The notes beneath the pieces were generated by a model. That model was not told where the DNA came from, ran no database searches, and saw only the letters and a program-made list of their open reading frames with translations. Shown here piece by piece: positions 56,087 through 64,000 of a DNA stretch of 64,000 bases (its first letter is position 1; each line of letters begins with the position of its first letter). Position numbers and translations under genes: made by a program. The DNA is from Andreprevotia sp. IGB-42 (GTDB lineage: Bacteria; Pseudomonadota; Gammaproteobacteria; Burkholderiales; Chitinibacteraceae): contig NZ_WXTX01000016.1 in the NCBI RefSeq assembly GCF_009848685.1, forward strand, positions 1 to 64,000, in the 5' to 3' direction.

Positions 56087-57523
56087 TTAGCGCGGCTTGC
56101 GATCACCCACTTTCACGATCTTCATACTGTTGGTGCCGCCGCCCAGGCCAACCACGTCGCCAAAGGTGAACACCACCAGATCGCCATGCTGGACGATGCC
56201 GCGGCGAACCATTTCAACTTCGGCACGCACGAGCAGATCTTCACGGTTGGTATTTTCGTGCGAAATCATCACCGGGTAGACATCGCGGAACAGCGCCAGA
56301 CGGTTGTAGGTGGCCTCTTCCGGGGTCAACGCGTAAATGGGCACGCCGGAAATGAAGCGACTCATCCACAGTGCCGAGGAGCCCGACTGGGTCATCGCGG
56401 CAATGGCTTTCACGTTCAGGTGGCTGGATGCAAACAGCGCCGCCATCGAAATGCTCTGGTCGATGCGGGTGAAGCTGCCCTGGCGCAGTACTTCGTCGCT
56501 GATCTTGTTATCTTGCGATTTTTCCGCTTCCAGGCAGATACGCGCCATCGCTTCCACGGTTTCCACCGGGTATTTGCCCGAAGCAGTTTCTGCCGACAAC
56601 ATCACTGCATCGGTACCGTCCAGCACCGCGTTGGCCACGTCCGATACTTCGGCACGGGTCGGCACCGGGCTGGTGATCATCGATTCCATCATCTGCGTGG
56701 CAGTGATGGTCAGCTTGCTCTTCTGGCGCGCCAGCTTGATCATTTTCTTTTGCAGGCCCGGCACTGCGGCCTCGCCCACTTCAACAGCCAGGTCGCCACG
56801 GGCAACCATGATGCCGTCGGATGCATCAAGGATTTCTTCCAGGTTGGTGATGGCCTCGGTGCGTTCGATCTTGGCGATCAGCAGCGCCTTGCTGCCCGCC
56901 GCGCGCAGCAGGGTCTTGGCCATGTACATGTCGGCGCCCGACTTGGGAAACGAAACCGCCACGTAGTCAGCCTGCAGTTGCGCTGCCACCTTGATGTCGT
57001 CCATGTCCTTGGCGGTCAGCGCCGGTGCGGTCAGGCCGCCACCCTGGCGGTTGATGCCCTTGTTGTTGGACAGGATGCCGCCCACTTTCACCTTGGTGTG
57101 GATTTCGCTGCCGACCACATCGGTCACTTCCAGCACGATACGACCGTCGTCCAGCAACAGCACGGTGCCCTGCTCCACGTCGTTCGGCAGTTCCTTGTAA
57201 TCCAGACCCACGCGCTCCTGGTTACCCATCGGACAGCTGGCGTCCAGAATGAATGCTTCGCCATTGACCAGTTCGATCTTGCCTTCCTCGAACTTGCCAA
57301 CGCGGATTTTCGGGCCTTGCAGGTCAACCAGCACCGCCAGCGCACGGTTGTGCTTGCGGGCAATCTCGCGCACGAGGCCGGCGCGATCCAGATGATCCTG
57401 CGCGGTGCCGTGCGAGAAGTTCAGCCGAACCATGTTGACGCCGGCGGAAATCAGCCGCTCCAGCGTTGCGGCATCGTTGGAAGATGGGCCGAGCGTCGAG
57501 ACGATCTTGGTGCTGCGCTGCAT
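56087..57523 (-). CDS. pyk: Pyruvate kinase
   Basis: 478 residues. Motifs: TKIVSTLGPSSND start, VRLNFSHGT, VDLQGPKIRVG, MVARGDLAVEVG, the active-site ITATQMMESMI and DAVMLSAETASGKYP. It converts phosphoenolpyruvate to pyruvate with ATP formation, the last step of glycolysis. Confidence 0.98.
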   Translation of the reverse strand: MQRSTKIVSTLGPSSNDAATLERLISAGVNMVRLNFSHGTAQDHLDRAGLVREIARKHNRALAVLVDLQGPKIRVGKFEEGKIELVNGEAFILDASCPMGNQERVGLDYKELPNDVEQGTVLLLDDGRIVLEVTDVVGSEIHTKVKVGGILSNNKGINRQGGGLTAPALTAKDMDDIKVAAQLQADYVAVSFPKSGADMYMAKTLLRAAGSKALLIAKIERTEAITNLEEILDASDGIMVARGDLAVEVGEAAVPGLQKKMIKLARQKSKLTITATQMMESMITSPVPTRAEVSDVANAVLDGTDAVMLSAETASGKYPVETVEAMARICLEAEKSQDNKISDEVLRQGSFTRIDQSISMAALFASSHLNVKAIAAMTQSGSSALWMSRFISGVPIYALTPEEATYNRLALFRDVYPVMISHENTNREDLLVRAEVEMVRRGIVQHGDLVVFTFGDVVGLGGGTNSMKIVKVGDRKPR

Positions 57524-57691
57524 GGAAAAACTCCTATTAGTAGATGCTTATATGTTTGATTGTGCTGCCGGGAAGGCGACAGGCAAGGTCGCAGCCGTCC
57601 GACAGTAAGGAAACGGGGAGGTGCGCTGAGCGCAAAAGGAAGAGAAGCTCTCTAGTGGCCATGAACATGCTGGGTCGTTGGCACGGGCGCC

Positions 57692-57766
57692 TGGTACCCC
57701 CGACAGGAATCGAACCTGTAACTGCCCCTTAGGAGGGGGCTGTTATATCCATTTAACTACGGAGGC
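57692..57766 (-). tRNA. tRNA-Arg (anticodon CCT)
   Basis: 75 nt with encoded CCA. Acceptor GCCTCCG pairs with CGGGGGT. The anticodon stem GCCCC / GGGGC encloses a 7-nt loop CTCCTAA, anticodon CCT (reads AGG, Arg). The T arm has the usual GGTTCGATTCC. It lies upstream of pyk on the same strand and is next to integrase remnants. Confidence 0.97.
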
Positions 57767-57942
57767 CAAGCATTCTTCAAATTTACGACATTATCAATAC
57801 ATTCAACTACTTAACGACGGAATCGCTAGAGTAGCACCGGGCTATTTTCCGGCGTTTCCCCACGTTTTTCGTGGATATTTCCTTTTCGGTGCTACTGAAG
57901 TGCTACGCTGCAACACACTTCGGTCTACGAGTAGCAGCCAAC

Positions 57943-58290
57943 ATGGCGAGCATTATACTGATCAACGGTCGTTGGCGTGCGCCCGAACGTGTAAAAAAGA
58001 AGGGAAAGTCCTACTTAATCGCTCCAGGACTTTCGACAACAAGAAAGCTGCAGGCGACTGGGCCACTTTAGTAGAAGCCGAATTGGTCAGCCAAGATGCG
58101 GACCAAGAGTCTGGAACGATCCGTGCGAAAAGCATGGCGGTTGCTGATCTGATTGATCGCTTCACCAAGGAATTCGATCGTCCACCCAAGCCATTCGGCG
58201 AGACCAAGCGCCGTTGCCTGGAGATCATCAAGGCATCAGACCTCGGCACGGCTGGCCCGCGCAGCTGGATAGCGATGACGTCATTGCATC
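57943..58290 (+). pseudogene. Tyrosine integrase remnant, frameshifted and truncated
   Basis: The ATG at 57943 starts MASIILINGRWRAPERVKKKGK, a typical N-terminus of phage/island integrases (split here for length). A frameshift near 58005 moves the match to another frame (SRTFDNKKAAGDWATLVEAE, then MAVADLIDRFTKEFDRP), and a second shift near 58260 gives LDSDDVIA. The catalytic domain with its Arg/His/Tyr residues is absent. It lies beside tRNA-Arg, a usual integration site, but on the 5' side of that gene. The core-binding part is recognisable; the gene is dead. Confidence 0.75.
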
Positions 58291-58550
58291 CAGCGCATCG
58301 AGAACGCACGCAAAGCCCCCACCCCATGGCGCGACCCGACTATTCCGTTCCAGCACAGCCGCGAACGACCTGCCGGCATGCTGCACGAAGATGACGCCTC
58401 CGCCATGCGCGCCGCTCGCAGCCGCAACAACTGGGGCCACCGCGCCGCCATGCGTTACAAACAATCTAGTGCCGCCGCTGGCCGTTCTGATCGCGCGGTC
58501 TTTGAACAACGACGAACCAGCCGGCCTGCGCCGGCAGACAGGCGCAAATC

Positions 58551-58761
58551 ATGAATATGAATACCGTATTCATGTTGCTTGCCCAATTTGATGGCGCTGC
58601 CGCTGAGGCAAAGAACCGGGCGGCATGCAACAAACTGCCCTTCCCGCCCGCGCGACGGCCAGAAGGCACTGATGATGGTGCATACGTTGAATCTGGCGCA
58701 GCGGATCGATGAGCAACGCAAAGACGCCAACGAAACCAGGGAGCGGCAAAATTCGTTCTGA
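58551..58761 (+). pseudogene. PrtN-family (pyocin activator-like) remnant, frameshifted
   Basis: The ATG at 58557 begins MNTVFMLLAQFDGAA, the PrtN-family N-terminus, followed by NKLPFP. The C-terminal part, DGQKALMMVHTLNLAQRIDE, is in another frame, so a frameshift near 58650 splits it; a piece of the middle seems lost. PrtN-like genes often sit near integrases in mobile elements. Between the integrase remnant and this one, a frame with NARKAPTPWRDPTIPF is open but not recognised. Confidence 0.6.
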
Positions 58762-58782
58762 CCCAGTAGCACCCACGCCTGC

Positions 58783-58812
58783 AAAAGCCCGCCATGAGCG
58801 GGCTTTCTTGTT
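58783..58812 (+). terminator. Terminator after the PrtN remnant
   Basis: A 9-bp stem (aaagcccgc / gcgggcttt) with a 5-nt loop is followed by CTTGTTGG. The left side is A-rich, so it could also act on the minus strand. Confidence 0.75.
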
Positions 58813-58856
58813 GGCCTGCAGCACCTGCCGCTAGCGCAGCGATGCTACGAAAGATA

Positions 58857-59321
58857 TTACCTGGCTTTTTTGCCAGGCTTTTTAGAACCCGTTTGTGGCT
58901 TAGGCTGCGTCAGTTCGCATACGGTCATGAGTACATGTTCACCCAAAGATCCAGGTAGCACGCTTCTCTCCTGATGCCTTGAAGGGCCGGCATCAATCAC
59001 CCGGCCACCGAGATCGGGCTTTTCATATATGGCGGATTCGTTGTGGGTTACCGTACGTTGCTCACAATCTACCGTTGCCAGCAGCGCGTATGATTCATAG
59101 GATTCCGAATCAGCGCCCACCTTGAAAAATTGTGTTTTGGCAAAGTTGATTCTTTGCCAGAATCGCACAATATCTCCTTGGCGTTTGATCGTTTGCAGAT
59201 CAATAGCAATCGGGTTATTTTGGCCATCAAGGCCAATATCTAGCCAACGATCAGATGCCGCATGCGCAAAAGCGGCACAAATGCACGCGATTGCCATTAA
59301 TACCTTGAATGAATTTCGCAT
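58857..59321 (-). CDS. Secreted protein similar to surface-adhesin E family
   Basis: 154 residues with a signal peptide (1-21, ending AHA). Pattern: DRWLDIGLDGQNNPIAIDL, QTIKRQGDIVRFWQRINF, and a Cys in ATVDCEQRT, which is the layout of surface-adhesin protein E-like domains (small lipocalin-like periplasmic proteins). The C-terminus is basic (GSKKPGKKAR). Function unknown. Confidence 0.7.
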   Translation of the reverse strand: MRNSFKVLMAIACICAAFAHAASDRWLDIGLDGQNNPIAIDLQTIKRQGDIVRFWQRINFAKTQFFKVGADSESYESYALLATVDCEQRTVTHNESAIYEKPDLGGRVIDAGPSRHQERSVLPGSLGEHVLMTVCELTQPKPQTGSKKPGKKAR

Positions 59322-59458
59322 ATCAGTTGCAGTTTATAGTGTTGCCGATGAATGTGCTGACTTCGCCATTGGCCTCGTGATTGGTATTTGCCAATACTAC
59401 GATGGAATGGTGCCGTCCGAGTATAGGTCGACACTCGGGGCAGGCGCCACAGAAATTG

Positions 59459-59486
59459 AAAAGGCCCGCTGTCGGAAGCGGGCCTT
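59459..59486 (-). terminator. Terminator of the 59516 gene
   Basis: A 9-bp stem (aaggcccgc / gcgggcctt, 8-nt loop) is followed on the minus strand by TTTTC. Confidence 0.75.
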
Positions 59487-59515
59487 GATACCGGGAATGA
59501 GTGGGCTCAGCGCAT

Positions 59516-59788
59516 TCAGCGCGCCGATACAGCTCCCACTGTAGACTGTCGCTGGCGGCCAACCGGGATTTGCGGCAGGTTCTGCGCTGCTGCCTGGCTG
59601 GCATAGGCTGCATGTGCCGGATCGTATTTCGACTCGACCAGCACAAGTGGTTCGCGCCCGGCCACCTCGATGACGCTCAGTGCCAGATATTGCCGGCCAC
59701 CGTACTTGAAGACCTCACCCGCTTGCGGGATGGTGGGCAAGCTGTGATCGATGTTTGCGTTCGTAAAGGAAATCGTGAAATTCGGCAT
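59516..59788 (-). CDS. Hypothetical protein
   Basis: 90 residues from the ATG at 59788, which gives MPNFTISFTNANIDHSLP; an ATG eight codons earlier is also possible. No signal peptide, no known domain. The N-terminal half looks beta-rich (GEVFKYGGRQYLALSVIEVAG, split by Gly pairs). It has its own terminator. Confidence 0.6.
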   Translation of the reverse strand: MPNFTISFTNANIDHSLPTIPQAGEVFKYGGRQYLALSVIEVAGREPLVLVESKYDPAHAAYASQAAAQNLPQIPVGRQRQSTVGAVSAR

Positions 59789-60110
59789 GTCCACACTCCG
59801 GTTTGATCGCAAGTGAAGTCATATTAGCCATGCCTTCTCTACCATGTTGTCATCTGCCGCCGCAGATGCGTGTGGGCAATATCTGTCAATGGATCAACGG
59901 ACGGCAGTGTCGTGAATGGCAGCGCCCCGACGTATAACCATTACGAAGCGCGATCCGTTTTTCCGGAAAGTACGTTGCCCGCCAGCAATCGTTCAGGCTT
60001 GCTCCTGCTGCTCCGGTGGGCAATCGATGCACACTCGGCGAGCTGATCCAGAAAGCGGCTGGGCGGATAATGCGACCAGCCCCAACCAGGCCACAGGCGC
60101 CCATTGCCGC
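59789..60110. other. 322-bp stretch, no gene seen
   Basis: It lies between two minus-strand genes. I found no supported reading frame, promoter or T-tailed hairpin. Confidence 0.5.
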
Positions 60111-61373
60111 TTAACGTGGCTCAGCCAGTTCGTCGCGCGTTACCGCTGTACCATTCAGCCCGGTCGAGTCGTAATACACCACGGCGCCATCGGCAAACGA
60201 GTGAATGACGACAGACCTGCGCTCCAGCGATGCATCAATGCGCACCGAGCCTTCATGCAGCAGGTTTTCATGCCAGATCAGCACGGTGCCTTTTTTGGGG
60301 CGGTAAACAAACTTCTCGTAGCGCGCAGCGATTTCCGCCCAATTGGCACAAACTTTGTTGCCAAACTCTTTCCAGTCACCCTTGACCTTGGCACAACCGG
60401 TATCGTTCAGGTACACGCGCCTTTCCCGGTGGCTGCGTGGATACACAACGAGCTCGCCACTGTCCGCAACCACATCTTGCAGTGCGATCCAGGTGCCGCA
60501 CATATAGCCTGCCGGGAACGGGGTGAGGTGTATCGTATCCTGGTGGGCATCCTGCTGACTGCCAAATACATACGCCAAGGTCTGGCATGGGCGGGATTGA
60601 ACCCCAAAGATCAGATCTGCGTAGCGGCGATGACGCTGATCAAGCCAGAGCTTGCGCATGTTGGGATAATGCAGGTGCAAATGCTCAAGGCGCTGGCTTG
60701 TTCCCGGCTTGTACCCCTGGTAGCCCTTGGCAACAGCATCGTCGATTTCTGCATTCACCGATGCCACAAGCTCATCGTCCAGCAGGCCTTCAATGGCGAC
60801 ATAACCCTGCTCGACAAAATGGTGCAGATTCCTCGCCTCCAGCGCCGAGATCTGGCCGGTAGCAAGCAGGCCATCGATATGCTGGGCCGCATCGGGCCGA
60901 TCAAACCACGCAGTGTGCGTGGGATAAGGATATGCCGTTGAATCACAGGGTCCGACAAAGAAAATCGGTGTGCCGTGCTCTTTCAGCAATGCCGCGGTTT
61001 CAACTGCCAGCGAGCCCGCATTGTTGATTTGCAGGGTTGTTTCAAGCGTGGACAAGGTGCCATCCGTCTCCTGAAGGCAGAACACGACACGTTGAGCACC
61101 ATTGGGTAGTAGCAGGAAATGCACGCCGACAGAAACCTGGTCACCCGGCTCAACCGGCCCCAGCTTGATTTCATTGCCTGCGGCATTGGCTGTCTGCGCC
61201 ATGAGTTGGCTGCCAGCCAGCGCCTCTGCCGCTACTTTTATCTCGATGCGGATAATTCCGCCGAAATCGGCGGGATTCCCTGCAGAAACCAGTGACAAGT
61301 GATCAGCGATGCGGGTTTTCACAACGGGTGTTTCTTCCCGGCGCTGACGCATGGATTTGAAAATGGACAGCAT
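60111..61373 (-). CDS. Phytanoyl-CoA dioxygenase (PhyH)-type protein with N-terminal beta domain
   Basis: 420 residues from the ATG at 61373 (GAGG 5 bases upstream). Residues about 15-135 look like a beta-sandwich (IIRIEIKVAAEALAG, VSVGVHFLLLPNGAQRVVF). Residues about 185-410 match PhyH oxygenases: EQGYVAIEGLLDDELV, iron ligands His and Asp in QDAHQDTIHLT, and the distal His in LIWHENLLHEGS. Such enzymes use iron and 2-oxoglutarate to hydroxylate small molecules. Substrate unknown; no pathway neighbours. Confidence 0.85.
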   Translation of the reverse strand: MLSIFKSMRQRREETPVVKTRIADHLSLVSAGNPADFGGIIRIEIKVAAEALAGSQLMAQTANAAGNEIKLGPVEPGDQVSVGVHFLLLPNGAQRVVFCLQETDGTLSTLETTLQINNAGSLAVETAALLKEHGTPIFFVGPCDSTAYPYPTHTAWFDRPDAAQHIDGLLATGQISALEARNLHHFVEQGYVAIEGLLDDELVASVNAEIDDAVAKGYQGYKPGTSQRLEHLHLHYPNMRKLWLDQRHRRYADLIFGVQSRPCQTLAYVFGSQQDAHQDTIHLTPFPAGYMCGTWIALQDVVADSGELVVYPRSHRERRVYLNDTGCAKVKGDWKEFGNKVCANWAEIAARYEKFVYRPKKGTVLIWHENLLHEGSVRIDASLERRSVVIHSFADGAVVYYDSTGLNGTAVTRDELAEPR

Positions 61374-61525
61374 GACATCCTCAATGAATTTTCGTGGCGA
61401 AGGTACCTGGCTGTAAGGAAATCCCAAAGCACCATACATACATAAAAGAACCCAAGTGTAATTCTGCCCTAATCTGGCACATGCAGCACAGCAAAAGTGC
61501 CATTTTCCAACAGCATCTGGAGCCG

Positions 61526-62440
61526 TCATTCCATCGAAGGCAATGCAATCGCAAGATAATCGATAAACACGCGTAATTTGGTCGCCAGAAAGCGGTTGGG
61601 CGGATAGAGCAGCCACGCCATCCCTGCGTAGGGCGTAAGGTGCTGCCAATCGGGCAGTACCTGCACCAGCTCGCCACTGGCCAACACCTGCTGCGCGGTG
61701 AACGAAGGCAGGCTGGCGATGCCGAGATCAGCCAATGCGCCCCCCAGGCGCATTTCGCTATGGTTGGATGCATAACGCCCATGCACAGTCACCATGGCGG
61801 ATTCCGCACCGCGCTTGAAGCGCCAGCGATTGTCCCCCGGCACCTCGCCCAGATACAGGCAGCTGTGCTGCGCCAGGTCTGCCGGGTGTGCGGGCATCCC
61901 CTGTGCCGCCAGATAGGCGGGGCTGGCGGCGATCACGTGCTCCACCTGCAACAACGGCCGGCCAGCAAGGCCAGGCGGTGGCTGATCGCTGATGCGGATG
62001 ACCAGGTCGACACCATCATCGATCGGGTGCACCAGCCGGTCGGTAATCACCATCTGCACATCCACCTGCGGGTACTGGTGCAGGAAAGCCGGCATCAGCG
62101 GGTGAACCACGATGCGCCCGAATGCCTTGGGCATGCTGATGCGTATCGCGCCACGTGGCGCCTCCACATGCTTGTCGCTCAGCGACAGCAGCGATCTGGC
62201 TGCCGCTTCCATGGCTTGGGCGCGCTCGAATGCTTCAGCCCCTGCTTCGCTCAGGCGCAATGTACGGGTGGTGCGCTCCAGCAGACGGATACCCAGTGCC
62301 TTTTCCAGCCTGGCCAGTTGCCGGCTGGCCGCCGATGGTGTGATACCCAGTTGCAGCGCAGCGGCCGAGAAACTGCCCGCCTCCACTACCCGCACGAAAA
62401 CAGCCATATCGCGCATCAGTCCGATGTGTTCGTTCGACAA
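61526..62440 (-). CDS. LysR-family transcriptional regulator
   Basis: 304 residues from a TTG at 62440. AGGAGG lies 8 bases before this TTG, while the ATG inside the same stretch is only 3 bases away; the TTG also gives the family-like LSNEHIGLMRDMAVF. The helix-turn-helix reads FVRVVEAGSFSAAALQLGIT and ASRQLARLEKALGIRLLERT. The effector domain follows. It is divergent from the DMT exporter at 62589, its likely target. Confidence 0.92.
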   Translation of the reverse strand: MSNEHIGLMRDMAVFVRVVEAGSFSAAALQLGITPSAASRQLARLEKALGIRLLERTTRTLRLSEAGAEAFERAQAMEAAARSLLSLSDKHVEAPRGAIRISMPKAFGRIVVHPLMPAFLHQYPQVDVQMVITDRLVHPIDDGVDLVIRISDQPPPGLAGRPLLQVEHVIAASPAYLAAQGMPAHPADLAQHSCLYLGEVPGDNRWRFKRGAESAMVTVHGRYASNHSEMRLGGALADLGIASLPSFTAQQVLASGELVQVLPDWQHLTPYAGMAWLLYPPNRFLATKLRVFIDYLAIALPSME

Positions 62441-62588
62441 GCCATAGCCCTCCTGAAGCAGCAATCTCGATCAGTTTGAGTTGTGGCAATTCATTCCTTA
62501 ACGGAACAAGTAATTGACCGAACAAACGGATTATCACCCGATAAACCCGGAATGATAATGATGCTTTGCTACCAGGCTATTGATCACC

Positions 62589-63491
62589 ATGACCCGCTAC
62601 CTCACCCGCCCACCGCTCTGGCTGGCAGACCTGATGCTGCTGGCCGTTGCCATCGTGTGGGGCAGCAGCTACGGCATCACCAAGGAAGCGCTGGCGTTCT
62701 ACCCGGTGCTGGGTTTTCTGGCTGTACGCTTCGGGCTGACTTTTCTCTTGCTGCTGCCCAGCCTTTACCCGCTGAGCAGAACGGTACGCCGCGCGGCATG
62801 GCGGGCAGGCGTGCCGCTGGGCGCGTTGCTGTTGGGTATATTCCTGTGCGAAACCTATGGCGTCAGCCACACGCGTGCTGCGAACGCCGCGTTCCTGATC
62901 AGCCTATGCGTGGTGTTCACACCGTTTGCCCAGTGGCTGCTGCTGCGCCAGCGCCCGGACAGGACGGCGTGGCTCGCCACCGGTGTGTCCTTGCTGGGCG
63001 CCGCCCTGCTCACCGATGGCGCAAGCATGCACTGGGGCTGGGGCGATGCATTGATGCTGGGCGCAGCCATGCTGCGCGCCATCCTGGTGTGCCTGACCAA
63101 GAAATGGCAACACAACGTGCCGGCGTTGCCGCTGACTGCAGTGCAGGCAGCAACCGTGGCAACGGGCTGCCTGATCATCGGTACGCTGATGCTACCGAAC
63201 GGCTTGCCAGCCTTGCCGCAGGTCAACGCATTCTGGTTGGCCAGTGTTTACCTGGTGCTGCTCTGCACGGTATTTGCGTTCTTTGCCCAGAACTACGCGC
63301 TGCGCCGCCAAAGCCCCACGCGTGTTGCATTGCTGATGGGCAGCGAGCCGGTGTTTGGCGCATTATTCGCAGTGGTGTGGCTGGGCGAGCAACTGACGCC
63401 CGTCGCCTGGCTGGGTGGGCTGCTGATTGTGGCCGCTTCGCTATGGGCGATACTGCCAGCGCGCACGCCGAAGTTGCAGCTCGCGGGCTAG
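62589..63491 (+). CDS. DMT-family exporter (EamA domains)
   Basis: 300 residues, ten hydrophobic segments in two EamA halves. Markers: LLAVAIVWGSSYGITKEAL, FLAVRFGLTFLLLLP, and second-half SPTRVALLMGSEPVFGALFA with LGEQLTPVAWLGGLLIV. It moves small metabolites out across the inner membrane; substrate unknown. The ATG at 62589 gives MTRYLTRPPLW. A hydrolase gene follows 46 bases downstream. Confidence 0.94.
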   Translation: MTRYLTRPPLWLADLMLLAVAIVWGSSYGITKEALAFYPVLGFLAVRFGLTFLLLLPSLYPLSRTVRRAAWRAGVPLGALLLGIFLCETYGVSHTRAANAAFLISLCVVFTPFAQWLLLRQRPDRTAWLATGVSLLGAALLTDGASMHWGWGDALMLGAAMLRAILVCLTKKWQHNVPALPLTAVQAATVATGCLIIGTLMLPNGLPALPQVNAFWLASVYLVLLCTVFAFFAQNYALRRQSPTRVALLMGSEPVFGALFAVVWLGEQLTPVAWLGGLLIVAASLWAILPARTPKLQLAG

Positions 63492-63537
63492 CTGCCCTCC
63501 CCCATGCCGTGCCCGACAACCCGCCCCGGAGGGATGC

Positions 63538-64000
63538 ATGCTTGAACTTGATCTGAAAACAACCGCGCTGGTATTGATCGATCTGCAAAAGGGCATTCTG
63601 CCGGTTGCGCAGGTACACCCGGCCAGCCAGTTGCTGCAACATGCGGCGGCGTTGTCCGTGCGTTTCCGTGCTGCTGGTGCTCCGGTGGTCAGGGTACGCG
63701 TGGGCTGGTCCGCCGATGCAGGCGATGTGCTCGGGCAGGCAGTCGACCAGCCGCCAGCGATGCCACCCGGCGGCTTGCCGGCAAACTGGCTGGATTTCCC
63801 CGATGATTTGCCCACAGCCCCCACGGATATCCTTATCACCAAGCGCCAGTGGAACGCCTTTTTCGGCACGGAGCTTGATCTGCAACTGCGCCGGCGCGGC
63901 ATAGCAACCCTCGTGCTGGCCGGCATTGCCACGCACGTGGGCGTGGAGGGCACCGCCCGCGCCGGTTGGGAACTCGGCTATGCACTGGTGTTTGCCGAAG
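63538..64000 (+). CDS. Isochorismatase-like hydrolase, partial at window end
   Basis: The first 154 codons are in the window. It has the family Asp in LVLIDLQKGILPV and Lys in ITKRQWNAFFGT. Where cysteine hydrolases have CVESTAR, it reads GIATHVGVEGTARAGWELGY: Gly replaces the nucleophilic Cys, as in true isochorismatases. The ATG at 63538 has GGAGGG 5 bases upstream. It may be co-transcribed with the DMT exporter. Confidence 0.9.
   Translation, partial: MLELDLKTTALVLIDLQKGILPVAQVHPASQLLQHAAALSVRFRAAGAPVVRVRVGWSADAGDVLGQAVDQPPAMPPGGLPANWLDFPDDLPTAPTDILITKRQWNAFFGTELDLQLRRRGIATLVLAGIATHVGVEGTARAGWELGYALVFAE

Noticed and set aside
58214-58824. Several open frames of 60 to 125 codons on both strands in the integrase/PrtN region
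   Set aside because: They cross the remnants in wrong frames and have no ribosome binding sites or homology that I can see.
59886-60941. 341-codon plus frame opposite the PhyH gene
   Set aside because: Antisense to a gene with clear iron-ligand motifs.

Overview
The window is a GC-rich bacterial chromosome segment of betaproteobacterial type. Evidence: leuC, a small entericidin and leuD are adjacent (an arrangement I know from betaproteobacteria); a homologue of the betaproteobacterial proteasome-like protein (BPH) is present; there is a USG-1/Tex pair; and coding is dense with short gaps and T-tailed hairpin terminators. Several genes point to growth on chitin or other polysaccharides: a secreted protein with a chitin-binding-type module (9169-11670), nagB (21125-21856) and a membrane protein joining a GH18 chitinase-like domain to a LytTR DNA-binding domain (46855-49257). 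A chitin-using member of the Neisseriales is my best guess; this is inference, not identification.

Layout. 1-1350: the 3' end of a nonribosomal peptide synthetase (carrier domain end plus thioesterase), a terminator and an MbtH-like gene. 1559-5335: a small membrane protein, a lone receiver domain, a NarL-type regulator divergent from a CHASE3 histidine kinase, and an entericidin. 5612-8817: a zinc-ribbon-like protein, PPK2 polyphosphate kinase and a Pit phosphate transporter. 8907-11670: two LacI-family operator-like palindromes in front of the secreted multidomain protein. 11969-18633 (minus): lytic transglycosylase, tex/USG-1, a periplasmic binding protein and a LysR regulator divergent from an aldo/keto reductase.

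19986-24221 (minus) is the leucine cluster leuC-entericidin-leuD, with nagB and its own terminator between leuD and leuB. 24392-25955 (plus): an MmyB-like regulator behind a perfect palindrome, then a secreted barnase-type RNase overlapping its barstar inhibitor. 26000-42000 is mostly housekeeping: folA, thyA, a histidine kinase, greB, rluB, mutS, ubiD, a mutarotase, a hydrolase, an enoyl-CoA hydratase, an Omp85-type barrel and hslO. 42009-44164 is a tightly coupled operon orn-pncC-BPH-yhcH. 44277-46760: Ste24-type protease, pterin carbinolamine dehydratase and rsgA.

The most striking gene is 46855-49257. It encodes an exported GH18 domain whose catalytic Glu reads as Gln, then a transmembrane helix, a GAF-like region and a C-terminal LytTR domain. 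It looks like a chitinase turned into a one-component transmembrane chitin sensor. Downstream are a phytase-like esterase, a DUF2062 protein, relA, a chemoreceptor coupled to a lipoprotein, and pyk. A tRNA-Arg(CCT) gene is followed by the decayed end of an integrated element (frameshifted integrase and PrtN remnants). 58857-64000 holds small secreted or hypothetical proteins, a PhyH-type dioxygenase, a LysR regulator divergent from a DMT exporter, and the start of an isochorismatase-like hydrolase cut by the window edge.
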